Assembly (NCBI RefSeq): GCF_000243135.2
Contig: NC_019903.1
Coordinates: 1,588,001 to 1,652,000 of the forward strand
Source of the DNA: Desulfitobacterium dichloroeliminans LMG P-21439
GTDB taxonomy: Bacteria > Bacillota > Desulfitobacteriia > Desulfitobacteriales > Desulfitobacteriaceae
Length of the DNA stretch: 64,000 bases
Direction of reading: 5' to 3'
Shown in pieces: positions 33,870 through 42,041 of this stretch (position 1 is its first letter; each line of letters opens with the position of its first letter). The translations under genes were made by a program, and so were the position numbers. The notes below the pieces were generated by a model. The model worked only from the letters and a program-made list of their open reading frames with translations. It searched no databases and was not told where the DNA came from.

Positions 33870-34982
33870 ATGAAAGATCCACGGATTGAAAAATTAGCTG
33901 ATTCGATTATCAATTATGCAGTAGAGTTAAAGCCAGGCGAAAAAATCCTGATTGAAGTTAATGGTTTAGAGATTCCTTTAGCTCAAGCTTTAGTTCGCTA
34001 TGCCTATGAGGCCGGCGGGATTCCCTTTGTATCTGTTAATAATCATACCTTATTGCGCGAACTTTTAAAAGGAATGACAGAGGAACAGGCTCGGGCTTGG
34101 GCAAAATGGGATCTCGCTCGTATGAAGGAAATGGATGCCTTTGTTGGTCTTCGTGCCACGGAAAATGCCAATGAGCTTGCTGACGTGGCGGGAGAAAAAA
34201 TGAGTATTTATCAAAAAGAATATCTTAGAACGGTGACTGACCAACGTGTATCCCACACGAAATGGGTGGTTATGCGTTATCCGAATGCTTCCATGGCTCA
34301 GCTGGCCAACACGAGCATTGAAGCCTTTGAGGATTTCTATTTCAAGGTCTGCAATCTGGATTATGCAAAGATGTCCGCGGCCATGGAACCCCTAGTTGAG
34401 CTTATGGAACGTACCGATAAAGTGCGGATTACCGGACCGGGTACGGATCTGACCTTCTCGATTAAAGGGATGAAAGCTATTAAATGTGATGGGCATCTGA
34501 ATATCCCCGATGGGGAAGTATATACCGCGCCCCTTAAGAGCTCAGTCCATGGTGTTATTTCCTATAATACGGCTGCTTTGTATCAAGGCTTTACCTATGA
34601 GAATATAGTCTTAGAGTTCAAGGAGGGTAAAGTCGTCAAAGCGACGGCCAATGATACGGAGCGGATTGAAAAGATTTTTAATACGGATGAGGGGGCTCGT
34701 TACATTGGCGAGTTTGCCATCGGAGTCAACCCCTATATCCTACATCCCATGAAGGATACTCTCTTTGATGAGAAGATTGACGGAAGCTTCCACTTCACCC
34801 CCGGAAATTGCTATGATGATTGTAATAATGGCAATAAGTCTGCGATTCATTGGGATTTGGTATGCATTCAGCGTCCGGAATATGGTGGCGGAGAAATGTA
34901 TTTTGACGATGTCCTCGTTCGTAAAGATGGACGCTTTATGGTTGCTGAATTACAAGGTCTCAACCCAGAAAATCTGAAGTAA
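33870..34982 (+). CDS. Aminopeptidase, M29 family (AmpS/PepII-like)
   Basis: A metallo-aminopeptidase trimming N-terminal residues from peptides. The N-terminal domain begins RIEKLADSIINYAVELKPGEKILIE. The C-terminal catalytic domain contains NIPDGEVYTAPL (metal-ligand Glu), FKEGKVVKATAN, EFAIGVNPYI, and the His/Asp ligands in SAIHWDLVC and the EMYFDDVLV tail. The 370-residue length is standard. AAAGAAGGA selects the ATG at 33870 over the TTG at 33864. It stands between the RluA-type gene and a lipid kinase. Confidence 0.92.
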   Translation: MKDPRIEKLADSIINYAVELKPGEKILIEVNGLEIPLAQALVRYAYEAGGIPFVSVNNHTLLRELLKGMTEEQARAWAKWDLARMKEMDAFVGLRATENANELADVAGEKMSIYQKEYLRTVTDQRVSHTKWVVMRYPNASMAQLANTSIEAFEDFYFKVCNLDYAKMSAAMEPLVELMERTDKVRITGPGTDLTFSIKGMKAIKCDGHLNIPDGEVYTAPLKSSVHGVISYNTAALYQGFTYENIVLEFKEGKVVKATANDTERIEKIFNTDEGARYIGEFAIGVNPYILHPMKDTLFDEKIDGSFHFTPGNCYDDCNNGNKSAIHWDLVCIQRPEYGGGEMYFDDVLVRKDGRFMVAELQGLNPENLK

Positions 34983-35075
34983 AATATAGCGTCACGTATT
35001 TGGTGGGCGTGCTCTTAGTTGGAATAAGAAGGGCTGAGCTGATTGGCTTCTGAGAGTCCAAAGGAGATATGTGAA

Positions 35076-35957
35076 GTGAACGGCAAGAAACTTCGATTAA
35101 TCTACAATCCTTATGCAGGTCGACGCCGTCTTGTTAACGAGCTGGATACGGCTATTCGCATTTTTCAGGAAGGGGGATATGAAGTCTCTGTTCATCGGAC
35201 GAAATCGCCAATGGACATTGAATATGTAGCCTCCCAAAGCATGGATGTAGAATGTTTGGTTGTTGCCGGAGGAGATGGTAGTATTCATCAAGCTGTTAAT
35301 GGTTTGATGAAAATCCCCCCCCAACAACGTCCTATAGTGGGTATTCTACCGGTGGGAACGGCCAACGATTTAGCTTGTGGACTGCGTCTGCCCAAAAGAA
35401 TATCGAATGCCTGTGAAGTCATCGTTCAAGGCTCGACTCTTGATATAGACCTTGGGCAAGCGAATGATCGATATTTTATCAATGTGTTTAGTGCCGGTTT
35501 GCTAACGGATGTATCGCCTAAGGTTGATGTTCGTATCAAGAATCGATTGGGTCAACTGGCCTATTATCTCAAGGGAATTGAGACTCTACCCACCTATCGC
35601 CCCTTCATGGTTGAGTATGAATTAGATGGCGAGTCTTCGAGTGTCGAGGCAATGCTACTGCTGGCTGTCAATGGGATATCCGTAGGTGGATTCAAACAAT
35701 TGGTTCCGAAGGCATCTCTAATCGATGGAAAATTGGATGTTATTATCGTTCGCGATAGCGGTTGGCCGGATACAATGCGCATGCTCCTGCATCTAGTTGG
35801 CGGAGGAAAAGTAGGCAGTGATCAAATCATTCAGTTTCAAACGTCTAGTCTAAAAGTTATTACAGAGCGGTCAGTTTTTTCAGATTTGGATGGGGAGTGG
35901 GGACCGGATAGTCCATGGGAGATTAAAATGGGTCCAAAACTCACCGTGCTTTGCTAA
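35076..35957 (+). CDS. Diacylglycerol kinase-family lipid kinase (YegS/DagK type)
   Basis: Phosphorylates a lipid alcohol such as diacylglycerol; the substrate is inferred from the family. The ATP-binding VVAGGDGSIHQAVNGLM and the ILPVGTANDLACGL signature are complete, followed by the SVGGFKQLVPKASLIDGKLDV C-terminal beta domain motif. The GTG at 35076 is chosen because AAAGGAG at 35059-35065 is well spaced for it; an in-frame TTG at 35043 has no good RBS. A clear terminator follows. It fits membrane-lipid recycling, but no neighbour supports a specific pathway. Confidence 0.9.
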   Translation: MNGKKLRLIYNPYAGRRRLVNELDTAIRIFQEGGYEVSVHRTKSPMDIEYVASQSMDVECLVVAGGDGSIHQAVNGLMKIPPQQRPIVGILPVGTANDLACGLRLPKRISNACEVIVQGSTLDIDLGQANDRYFINVFSAGLLTDVSPKVDVRIKNRLGQLAYYLKGIETLPTYRPFMVEYELDGESSSVEAMLLLAVNGISVGGFKQLVPKASLIDGKLDVIIVRDSGWPDTMRMLLHLVGGGKVGSDQIIQFQTSSLKVITERSVFSDLDGEWGPDSPWEIKMGPKLTVLC

Positions 35958-35980
35958 AGGACCGCTAAGGTCCTTTTTTC
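35956..35980 (+). terminator. Intrinsic terminator
   Basis: AAGGACC and GGTCCTT flank a short loop, and the second arm runs into a T6 tract. Confidence 0.85.
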
Positions 35981-36008
35981 ACTTCCGGTATAGAAAAGGG
36001 GGAGAGGA

Positions 36009-37586
36009 ATGGACAAGTTCATAGAAGAGCTAATTAAAAAGGTTTGCACCATATCCCCCCTTTATTTGGTGGGAGGAATTGTACGAGATCAGCTACTGAA
36101 TCGCCCTAACAAGGATGTAGATGGTATTGTTCAGATATCTTTAGAAGAATTGGAAGAGCACTTGCGGGAATGGGGGTACCATCCTATAAGGATTGGTGCT
36201 AAACATCAGACACTCAGTGTATTTCAGCAAGGAGAGCGGGTTGATTTTAACCCTTATGAGGGGGACTTGGTAGCTGATGCCCTACGCAGAGACTTTACCA
36301 TCAATGCTATTTTCCTCGATGCCCGAACAGGAGAAATCATTGATCCCCTGAATGGAAGATTAGATCTCGAAAAAAAGGTCCTTAGAGCTTGTGGTAATCC
36401 ACAAGAACGCTTCAAGGAGGATCCGATGCGTATTCTTCGGATGGTTCGTTTCAGGGTGAAATATGGCATGGAAGTTGAGGGAGAAACCTTTGCTGCGGCT
36501 CGAGAACTTTTGAGTAATCTATTGGAGGTAGCTCCTGAGCGGATCTCCGAGGAGCTTAGTCGAATCCTTACCATAGATGATCCTATAACGGGCATACGTT
36601 TGTTGGATGAGATCGGTTATTTAGATTTGTTTTTACCGGAACTGACTCGGCTGAAGGGTTTAGCCCAGAATCGCTACCATCTCAAGGATGCTTGGGAGCA
36701 TACTTTACATGTGATTAGTAACACCCCCGCACAGCTGATTTTACGCTTAGCCGGACTTTTTCACGATCTGGGAAAATGGGAGGTAGCCAGTCGAGAATGT
36801 TATGTCTGGGGAAAGTGCAGGGCTGAAGATAAGGGATATTTTATTGGCGATTATCAAATTCTCGGGCGGCATTTGCATCGCTATAACGGCGAGTTCGTTG
36901 AGGTTCACGGAGCCCGTTTGGACAATTACCCCCGAAAAATCCAAGTGAAAAGGATGGGCAAGGATCTTTCTCGTCGTAGTGATTTTGAATGGGTTCAGGG
37001 TGGAAAACGTCATTTTCTTGGTCACGAGAAAGAAAGTGGTCAACTGAGTCAGCAAATCTTATCCCGTTTTCGTTTTTCGATGGTATTGGGCAAGGAAGGA
37101 GCGGGCGGGGAAAAGGATTTAATCTGGCTCGTGGAAAATCATATGAGTGGCACCCAAAGCTTTTTTTCTGAACTCCGGGGTGAAGGGAGTGGGGCACATC
37201 TGCACCACAAGATGAGACGCTTTGTCTGGGATAAAGGATGGGATGGGAGAACTTACAACTTGAAAAGAGTTGATCAACTCTTATCTCTATGGCGGGCTGA
37301 TTTTTATGGGGGGAAAAGACGAGAACCTCAGGAGGAAGAAATCTTTGATAAGCTTATCGAAAAGCTTCGGATTGTTAACCTAGCTGTCCAAAGAAGGAAT
37401 GAGGAGCTGGATTGGGATCAACTGGTGAAGTTTGCCAGAGACCATACTATCGAGGGTAGGGAATGGGGGGACTTTAAGGAAACCCTGAGAAGGTTACTTG
37501 TGCTAAGTGAGGAAACGATTCTGTTAGATGAAGAATATCTGGCAAAGGAGTACAAGCACTTTCGCGGTAGGGACAAAAATTATTGA
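36009..37586 (+). CDS. CCA-adding/poly(A) polymerase-family nucleotidyltransferase with HD domain
   Basis: A class II nucleotidyltransferase that adds or repairs the tRNA 3' CCA end. The head has LVGGIVRDQLL (residues 20-30) and the catalytic Asp pair D36-V-D38. These are followed by RRDFTINAI, LRACGNPQERFKEDPMRILRMVRF and the neck ERISEELSRIL. A C-terminal HD domain begins FHDLGKW (H252-D253). Its second conserved His (GHEKES, H339) is 86 residues on, instead of the usual 15-25. About 65 extra residues, rich in Lys/Arg and Tyr, are therefore inserted. At 525 residues it is longer than the common 400-470. It could serve as the full CCA enzyme or as one half of a split pair. Confidence 0.88.
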   Translation: MDKFIEELIKKVCTISPLYLVGGIVRDQLLNRPNKDVDGIVQISLEELEEHLREWGYHPIRIGAKHQTLSVFQQGERVDFNPYEGDLVADALRRDFTINAIFLDARTGEIIDPLNGRLDLEKKVLRACGNPQERFKEDPMRILRMVRFRVKYGMEVEGETFAAARELLSNLLEVAPERISEELSRILTIDDPITGIRLLDEIGYLDLFLPELTRLKGLAQNRYHLKDAWEHTLHVISNTPAQLILRLAGLFHDLGKWEVASRECYVWGKCRAEDKGYFIGDYQILGRHLHRYNGEFVEVHGARLDNYPRKIQVKRMGKDLSRRSDFEWVQGGKRHFLGHEKESGQLSQQILSRFRFSMVLGKEGAGGEKDLIWLVENHMSGTQSFFSELRGEGSGAHLHHKMRRFVWDKGWDGRTYNLKRVDQLLSLWRADFYGGKRREPQEEEIFDKLIEKLRIVNLAVQRRNEELDWDQLVKFARDHTIEGREWGDFKETLRRLLVLSEETILLDEEYLAKEYKHFRGRDKNY

Positions 37587-37642
37587 CCTATTAATGGTAA
37601 TATTCTATGCTTAACTCAAAAGATGAGAAAGAGGTGCAAGGG

Positions 37643-38299
37643 ATGAGTACAAAATGGAAATGCTTAGTTTGCGGATACATTCATGAGGGCGATAACCCTC
37701 CTGAGGTATGCCCAATTTGTGGAGTTGGCCCAGAACAGTTTGAGAAGCTTCAGGATGTACCTGAGCTAGTAAATGAAGCTGTTGTCCAAGAATCGAAGGA
37801 CACCACAGCAGTTGTTGAACAAATGGATCGAGCAACAGCTATAATTCAATCTCTCTATAATCTCTCTTATGGATTGTATATTATTACGGCTCATCATGAG
37901 GGAGTGGATAATGGCCAGTGTGCGAATACTTGTTTTCAAATCACAGATAAGCCATCACGGATTGCCATTGGCATCAATAAAAACAACTATACCCATGAAC
38001 TGATTGCGAAAAGTCGCAAATTCGGAGTATCTGTCTTAAATCAACAGGGTCATGATTATGTAAGACATTTCGGCTTCCGCTCGGGGCGGGATTTTGAAAA
38101 GTTTGCTGATTTACCGAACGTACACCGTGGCGAATCGGGAATCCTCCTTCTGAATGATGTCGTTGCGACTATGGAAGCGGAAGTTATCGGTGAGTTGGAT
38201 GCCGGGACCCATACATTATTCCTTGGGGAAGTTAAGGCTGGTGAAGTTCTGCAAAAGGCAGAGCCTATGACGTATGCCTACTATAGGGCAACGAAATAG
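37643..38299 (+). CDS. Rubredoxin + flavin reductase-domain fusion (Hrb-like)
   Basis: A two-domain redox protein of 218 residues. Residues 4-40 form a compact rubredoxin-type iron site: C-L-V-C-G near residue 8 and CPICG about 12 residues later (WKCLVCGYIHEG...PEVCPICG). A linker leads to an FMN-binding flavin reductase-like domain (residues 60-218) with TACHEG-like TAHHEGVDNGQCANTCFQITD and INKNNYTHELI. High-molecular-weight rubredoxins of acetogens have these two domains in the opposite order. The probable role is electron delivery to diiron peroxide- or oxygen-reducing proteins. The ATG at 37643 is chosen over 37607 because GAGGTG lies just ahead of it. Confidence 0.87.
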   Translation: MSTKWKCLVCGYIHEGDNPPEVCPICGVGPEQFEKLQDVPELVNEAVVQESKDTTAVVEQMDRATAIIQSLYNLSYGLYIITAHHEGVDNGQCANTCFQITDKPSRIAIGINKNNYTHELIAKSRKFGVSVLNQQGHDYVRHFGFRSGRDFEKFADLPNVHRGESGILLLNDVVATMEAEVIGELDAGTHTLFLGEVKAGEVLQKAEPMTYAYYRATK

Positions 38300-38315
38300 A
38301 ACTTCCGGGCAGCTC

Positions 38316-38463
38316 AGAGTGCATCCCTGATGAATGAAAAACTTATCTGGGTCGAGTAGCCTAGCATACATCCGCGACCTTCGGGCGTGATCTCCTGAAA
38401 CCATTCTGGTTTCTTTATCGGAGAATCACGTGCTCAGGCGCTCCAGGGCTAGACTTCGAAGTC
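38316..38463 (+). ncRNA. Candidate unclassified structured RNA upstream of queG
   Basis: The gap between two genes folds into a likely three-way junction. The outer stem is GAGTG + CCTGA (from 38317) pairing with TCAGG + CGCTC (near 38433-38443). Helix 2 is GGTCG...CGACC (about 38350-38380). Helix 3 is CGTGAT-CTCC...GGAG-ATCACG (about 38386-38430) with an inner GAAACCA/TGGTTTC hairpin. A perfect palindrome GACTTCGAAGTC follows. No open reading frame or tRNA fold fits, and I do not recognise a known riboswitch consensus. Limits and function are inferred. Confidence 0.45.
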
Positions 38464-38493
38464 AGCAGTGAGTAATAGAAAGGGGGCACAGAG

Positions 38494-39444
38494 ATGGAGC
38501 TTACTGAGGGTTACAACTGGAAGCAGTGCATACGGGAATTGGCGCACCAGTCCGGCTTTTCTGCGGTTGGCTTTACAAGTGGTGACCCCCTTGAAGGCTT
38601 AAAGGAATACCTAGAAGAGCGAAGTGAATTAGGGTATCAAATCTCCTTTGAGGATAAGGATCTCCAAAAAAGAGTTGATCCCAAAGCTCTTTGGCCTGTT
38701 TGTGAAACTGTAGTGGCCTTGGCTTATCCTTTGCCCTTATCAGCGAAGCCTCGAGAAGGAGAAGGTGTGCTTGCTCGATCAGCGGTGGGGGAGGATTATC
38801 ATAGACTTGTGCGAAAGGGTTTAGACTCACTCGTCATCTCCATTACCGCAGCGGGTTGGCAAGGGCAACGACCATTGACCCAAGTGGATACAGGACCCGT
38901 AAATGAACGGGCTTTCGCAAAAAGGGCTGGGCTCGGCTGGGTCGGCAAGAATCAGCAATTGATTGTTCCTGGGGTCGGTTCCTTTGTTGCCTTAGCTTTA
39001 TTATTTTTGGATCAGGCACTTCCTCCCGATAACCCTATCCAGAGCCAATGTGGAGAGTGCACTCGCTGTGTCCAAGCTTGCCCTGCCCAGATTTTGGGGC
39101 AGGTGCATTTTCAAGCCAACCAGTGTATTTCCTATCTAACCCAAAGCAAGGAGTGTCTAACTGAGCCGCAACAGAATTACCTTGGTAATCGCATTTTCGG
39201 TTGCGATACTTGCCAAGAGGCTTGCCCTTATAATCGGAATCGGCTGGACAAGGAAGATGAGTTGGAAAAGGAAGGGGAAGGTTTAGAGGGAACGAGGGGT
39301 GTTGATCTCTGGGAAACTCTAAATCTAACGAAAAGCCAGTTCATCCGAAAGTGGAAGAATAGTGCGGCTGGATGGAGAGGGAAAGGAATTCTACAGCGTA
39401 ATGCCCAGCTGGTCCTACAGAATCTTAATATGATAAAACGCTGA
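38494..39444 (+). CDS. queG: Epoxyqueuosine reductase QueG
   Basis: Catalyses the last step of queuosine biosynthesis, reducing epoxyqueuosine in tRNA with a cobalamin and two [4Fe-4S] clusters. Seen are the cobalamin-site region PLTQVDTGPVNERAFAKRAG, GWVGKNQQLI, and two ferredoxin-type motifs: CGECTRCVQACPAQIL and CDTCQEACPYN, the latter preceded by CISYLTQSKECL. The 316-residue length suits the short Firmicute form without HEAT repeats. The RBS AAAGGGGG precedes the ATG. The gene follows a possible structured leader and its stop codon lies inside the terminator stem. Confidence 0.95.
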   Translation: MELTEGYNWKQCIRELAHQSGFSAVGFTSGDPLEGLKEYLEERSELGYQISFEDKDLQKRVDPKALWPVCETVVALAYPLPLSAKPREGEGVLARSAVGEDYHRLVRKGLDSLVISITAAGWQGQRPLTQVDTGPVNERAFAKRAGLGWVGKNQQLIVPGVGSFVALALLFLDQALPPDNPIQSQCGECTRCVQACPAQILGQVHFQANQCISYLTQSKECLTEPQQNYLGNRIFGCDTCQEACPYNRNRLDKEDELEKEGEGLEGTRGVDLWETLNLTKSQFIRKWKNSAAGWRGKGILQRNAQLVLQNLNMIKR

Positions 39445-39490
39445 GGCAACCAAGAACAAATCTATTCAAGGGCACCTCAGCGTTTTTTTT
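39436..39490 (+). terminator. Intrinsic terminator containing the queG stop codon
   Basis: AAAACGCTGAGG and CCTCAGCGTTTT are complementary around a loop of about 28 nt, then a run of at least eight T. The queG TGA lies in the left arm. Confidence 0.88.
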
Positions 39491-39568
39491 GTTAGGAGTG
39501 TTTTCAGGTAGCTGAATTAAGCTAGATTCGCATTAGATTCAGTTTGCATTTAGCATTTGCATTTGACA

Positions 39569-40732
39569 TTACTTGATTCGCTTGCTTAGAAATCGTCCCA
39601 TCCGGTTTAACGCTTCCTGAATTTGTTCTGTGGAGTATGCGTAGGAACAGCGGATGTGGCCTTCTCCTGAAGGACCAAAGGCATTACCGGGAACCACGGC
39701 TACTTTTTCTTCCCGTAGGAGTTCCTCAGCAAATTCCTCAGAAGTCAATCCAGTGGACTTGATGCTGGGGAAGGTATAGAAGGCACCAAGGGGCTCGAAG
39801 CAGGATAGGCCTATTTTGCGGAAGCCATGGACCATTAAGCGGCGACGACGGTCATAGGTTGCTACCATATCTTGCATGGATTGTTCAGCCGAACGAAGCG
39901 CCTCTAAGGCTGCCACTTGGGCAGTGATGGGAGCACATAACATGGTGTACTGGTGGATTCGGGTCATGGCTTGGATAAAGTCATGATGTCCGGCCACATA
40001 GCCGATTCGCCAACCAGTCATCGCATAGGATTTGGAGAAACCACTGACATGCAACGTGCGGTTACGCATATTGGGTAAACTGGCGAAAGCTGTATGATTA
40101 CCGATATAGGTCAAATCAGAATATATCTCATCGGCTAAGACAATGAGATCATGATCTTGGACAAATTTAGCAATGGGTTGATAATCTTCCCAAGTCATGA
40201 TTGCTCCAGTAGGATTATTCGGATAAGAAAGCACCAGGACCTTAGTATTGGGAGTATAAGCTCGTTCCAAATCCTCAACCCGCAGACGGAAATCTTCTTC
40301 AGCTCGAGTAGGAACGAAATGAACCTCAGCGCCAGCCAAGGTGGCACAAGGTCCATAGGAAACATAGGAGGGGTCAGGAACTAAAACGGCATCGCCAGGA
40401 CCGAGAAGAGCCCGCATGGCTAAATCCACAGCTTCGCTGGCACCTACAGTAACGAGAATTTCATTCTGAGGATTGTACTCAAGTCCCAGCTTTTTTTCCA
40501 TATTCCAAGAAAGGGCTTGACGCAACTCGATAAGTCCTGAATTGCTTGTGTACATGGTTTGTCCTTGCTCTAAGGAAAAAATGCCGCTTTCGCGCACGGT
40601 CCAAGGAGTGACAAAATCCGGTTCCCCTACTCCAAGGGAAATAACATTTTTCATTGTTGAAGCTAGATCAAAGAATCTGCGGATTCCTGAGGGTGGTAAA
40701 CTCGCAGCAATTGGTGAAAGATAGTGATTCAC
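39569..40732 (-). CDS. PLP-dependent aminotransferase (class I, AspC/PatA-like)
   Basis: A fold-type I aminotransferase of 387 residues with ISLGVGEPDFVTPW, the YPNNPTGAIMTW motif, Asp in VLADEIYSDLTY, Schiff-base Lys in HVSGFSKSYAMTGWRIGY and the C-terminal Arg in GHIRCSYAY. This set is typical of aspartate/aromatic or PatA-type enzymes in Bacillus. Its ATG overlaps the stop of the upstream Lrp-family gene in an ATGA arrangement, so the two are translationally coupled. The regulator probably senses an amino acid linked to this enzyme. Confidence 0.93.
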   Translation of the reverse strand: MNHYLSPIAASLPPSGIRRFFDLASTMKNVISLGVGEPDFVTPWTVRESGIFSLEQGQTMYTSNSGLIELRQALSWNMEKKLGLEYNPQNEILVTVGASEAVDLAMRALLGPGDAVLVPDPSYVSYGPCATLAGAEVHFVPTRAEEDFRLRVEDLERAYTPNTKVLVLSYPNNPTGAIMTWEDYQPIAKFVQDHDLIVLADEIYSDLTYIGNHTAFASLPNMRNRTLHVSGFSKSYAMTGWRIGYVAGHHDFIQAMTRIHQYTMLCAPITAQVAALEALRSAEQSMQDMVATYDRRRRLMVHGFRKIGLSCFEPLGAFYTFPSIKSTGLTSEEFAEELLREEKVAVVPGNAFGPSGEGHIRCSYAYSTEQIQEALNRMGRFLSKRIK

Positions 40733-41232
40733 GGAGATATCACCAACCTCTCAGGAACATCCTCCTCACCAAGCAGTTCTACCCCATTCTGCTTATAGCG
40801 CCTCAGGATAAAATGAGTGGTTGTATCGGTAACATGCTCTAGTGGAGCAAGTTTTTCTGCTACAAATAAAGCGACTTCCTGCATGGTTTTACCTTCAATC
40901 AATAAGGAAAGATCATAGCCACCCGACATTAAGTAGACCGCTTTGATCTCAGGAAATTTTTGAAGACGTCGAGCCACTTTATCAAATCCATAACCACGCT
41001 GGGGAAGGACTTTGACATCGATCAAGGCAGTAACCATCGGTTCCCCGGTTCGTTCCCAATTGACAAGAGGGCAGTATTGGGCAATAATTTTCTCTTCTTC
41101 CCACTGCTTGATTCGCTCTTCGATAAATTCCTTAGACAAGCCTGTTTGAATAGATAGTTCATCAGAGCTCATGCGAAAATCTGTTGAGATCAGTTCGAGA
41201 AGTTTTCGTTCATCGTTTGTGAGCATGTACAA
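40729..41232 (-). CDS. Lrp/AsnC family transcriptional regulator
   Basis: A feast/famine regulator. The N-terminal helix-turn-helix is LLELISTDFRMSSDELSIQTG then SKEFIEERIKQWEEEKII. The C-terminal RAM/AsnC ligand-binding domain shows VTALIDVKVLPQRGYGFDKVARRL, VYLMSGGYDLSLLIEG and TDTTTHFILRRYK. The family usually assembles as octamers and binds amino acids. It is the first gene of an overlapping pair with an aminotransferase, and its upstream region carries a sigma-A-like promoter on the minus strand where autoregulation could occur. Confidence 0.92.
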   Translation of the reverse strand: MYMLTNDERKLLELISTDFRMSSDELSIQTGLSKEFIEERIKQWEEEKIIAQYCPLVNWERTGEPMVTALIDVKVLPQRGYGFDKVARRLQKFPEIKAVYLMSGGYDLSLLIEGKTMQEVALFVAEKLAPLEHVTDTTTHFILRRYKQNGVELLGEEDVPERLVISP

Positions 41233-41255
41233 ACTCCTTTCTACAATTTTTACCC

Positions 41256-41285
41256 ATCATATCACAATATTCTGTAATACAACAA
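41256..41285 (-). promoter_or_regulatory. Promoter of the Lrp-aminotransferase pair
   Basis: On the minus strand, TTGTTG (complement of 41280-41285), an 18-nt spacer and TATGAT (complement of 41256-41261). Confidence 0.5.
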
Positions 41286-41462
41286 GATGGAATTTGTGTG
41301 AATTGGTCTATATGAGATTAACAGAGAAAAGCATTTGACTAGGTTAAGCACTTACCGAAATATCATATCATGGAAGCTTAGCTAAGTTAATCTTCTTCGA
41401 AAGATAAAATCGGTTAAAGACGAAAGTGGCTCAGTTTTTCTGAATAAATCGGTGAGACAATC
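41286..41462. other. Rest of the divergent intergenic region
   Basis: Between the Lrp gene and trmL, I see no gene or known RNA beyond the two promoters. A second TTGACT at 41335-41340 has no well-spaced -10. Confidence 0.5.
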
Positions 41463-41491
41463 TTGGGCATTATCAAGATTTAGGGTATAAT
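41463..41491 (+). promoter_or_regulatory. Promoter of trmL
   Basis: TTGGGC at 41463-41468, a 17-nt spacer and a perfect TATAAT at 41486-41491. The implied transcript start near 41498 rules out the upstream ATG at 41495 as the trmL start. Confidence 0.65.
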
Positions 41492-41533
41492 AGAATGATG
41501 ATTTACTCGCATCGTGAAAGGATATGTAGATTA

Positions 41534-41995
41534 ATGCTTAATATTGTTCTCGTAGAGCCAGAAATTCCGCCCAACACTGGAAATGTAGCAAGACTTTGTG
41601 CTGCGACAGGAGCGACCTTGCATTTGGTTAAGCCTTTAGGTTTTGAGATATCCGATAAGCAGTTAAAACGAGCGGGCTTGGATTATTGGCACTTGTTAGA
41701 TATTTGCTTGTATGAAAACTTTGCAGAATTTGAGGAGAAGAATCCGGATGGTCCTCGTTACTTAGCGACGACGAAGGCTAAATGCTTACATACAGAAATT
41801 CAATACGAGCAAGGTGGCTACTTCCTTTTTGGTAAGGAAACAAAGGGATTAGCTCCAGAGATTCTGGAGCGCTATCCGGATGGAGCAATTCGTTTGCCCA
41901 TGCGTGAGGAGGCAAGGTCCTTAAATCTTTCTAATTCCGTGGCGGTTGTGGTTTATGAAGCATTACGTCAGTGGGGTAACCCTGGACTTGTTTAA
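41534..41995 (+). CDS. trmL: tRNA (cytidine/uridine-34 2'-O)-methyltransferase TrmL
   Basis: A SPOUT-class enzyme methylating the wobble ribose of certain tRNA-Leu. The family N-terminus MLNIVLVEPEIPPNTGNVAR begins exactly at 41534. The knot-forming segments FLFGKETKGLAPEIL and IRLPMREEARSLNLSNSVAVVVYEA are present. An ATG at 41495 is in frame but lies at the predicted transcription start, and GAAAGGA lies upstream of 41534. About 153 residues, standard for the family. A tRNA-Leu(CAA) gene, a typical TrmL substrate, is in the same window at 52507. Confidence 0.93.
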   Translation: MLNIVLVEPEIPPNTGNVARLCAATGATLHLVKPLGFEISDKQLKRAGLDYWHLLDICLYENFAEFEEKNPDGPRYLATTKAKCLHTEIQYEQGGYFLFGKETKGLAPEILERYPDGAIRLPMREEARSLNLSNSVAVVVYEALRQWGNPGLV

Positions 41996-42041
41996 ATACG
42001 ACGGATGAGAATACCCCTATTGATGTGCTGGAGGAAAAGAA

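Noticed and set aside
36254-37197. Antisense frames of 100-118 codons within the CCA-adding-type gene
   Set aside because: The sense frame has complete family motifs, and the antisense frames show no start signals.
38300-38493. A degenerate tRNA or a preQ1-type riboswitch before queG
   Set aside because: There is no acceptor/T-loop pattern and no preQ1-I pseudoknot consensus. It is kept only as an unclassified candidate structure.
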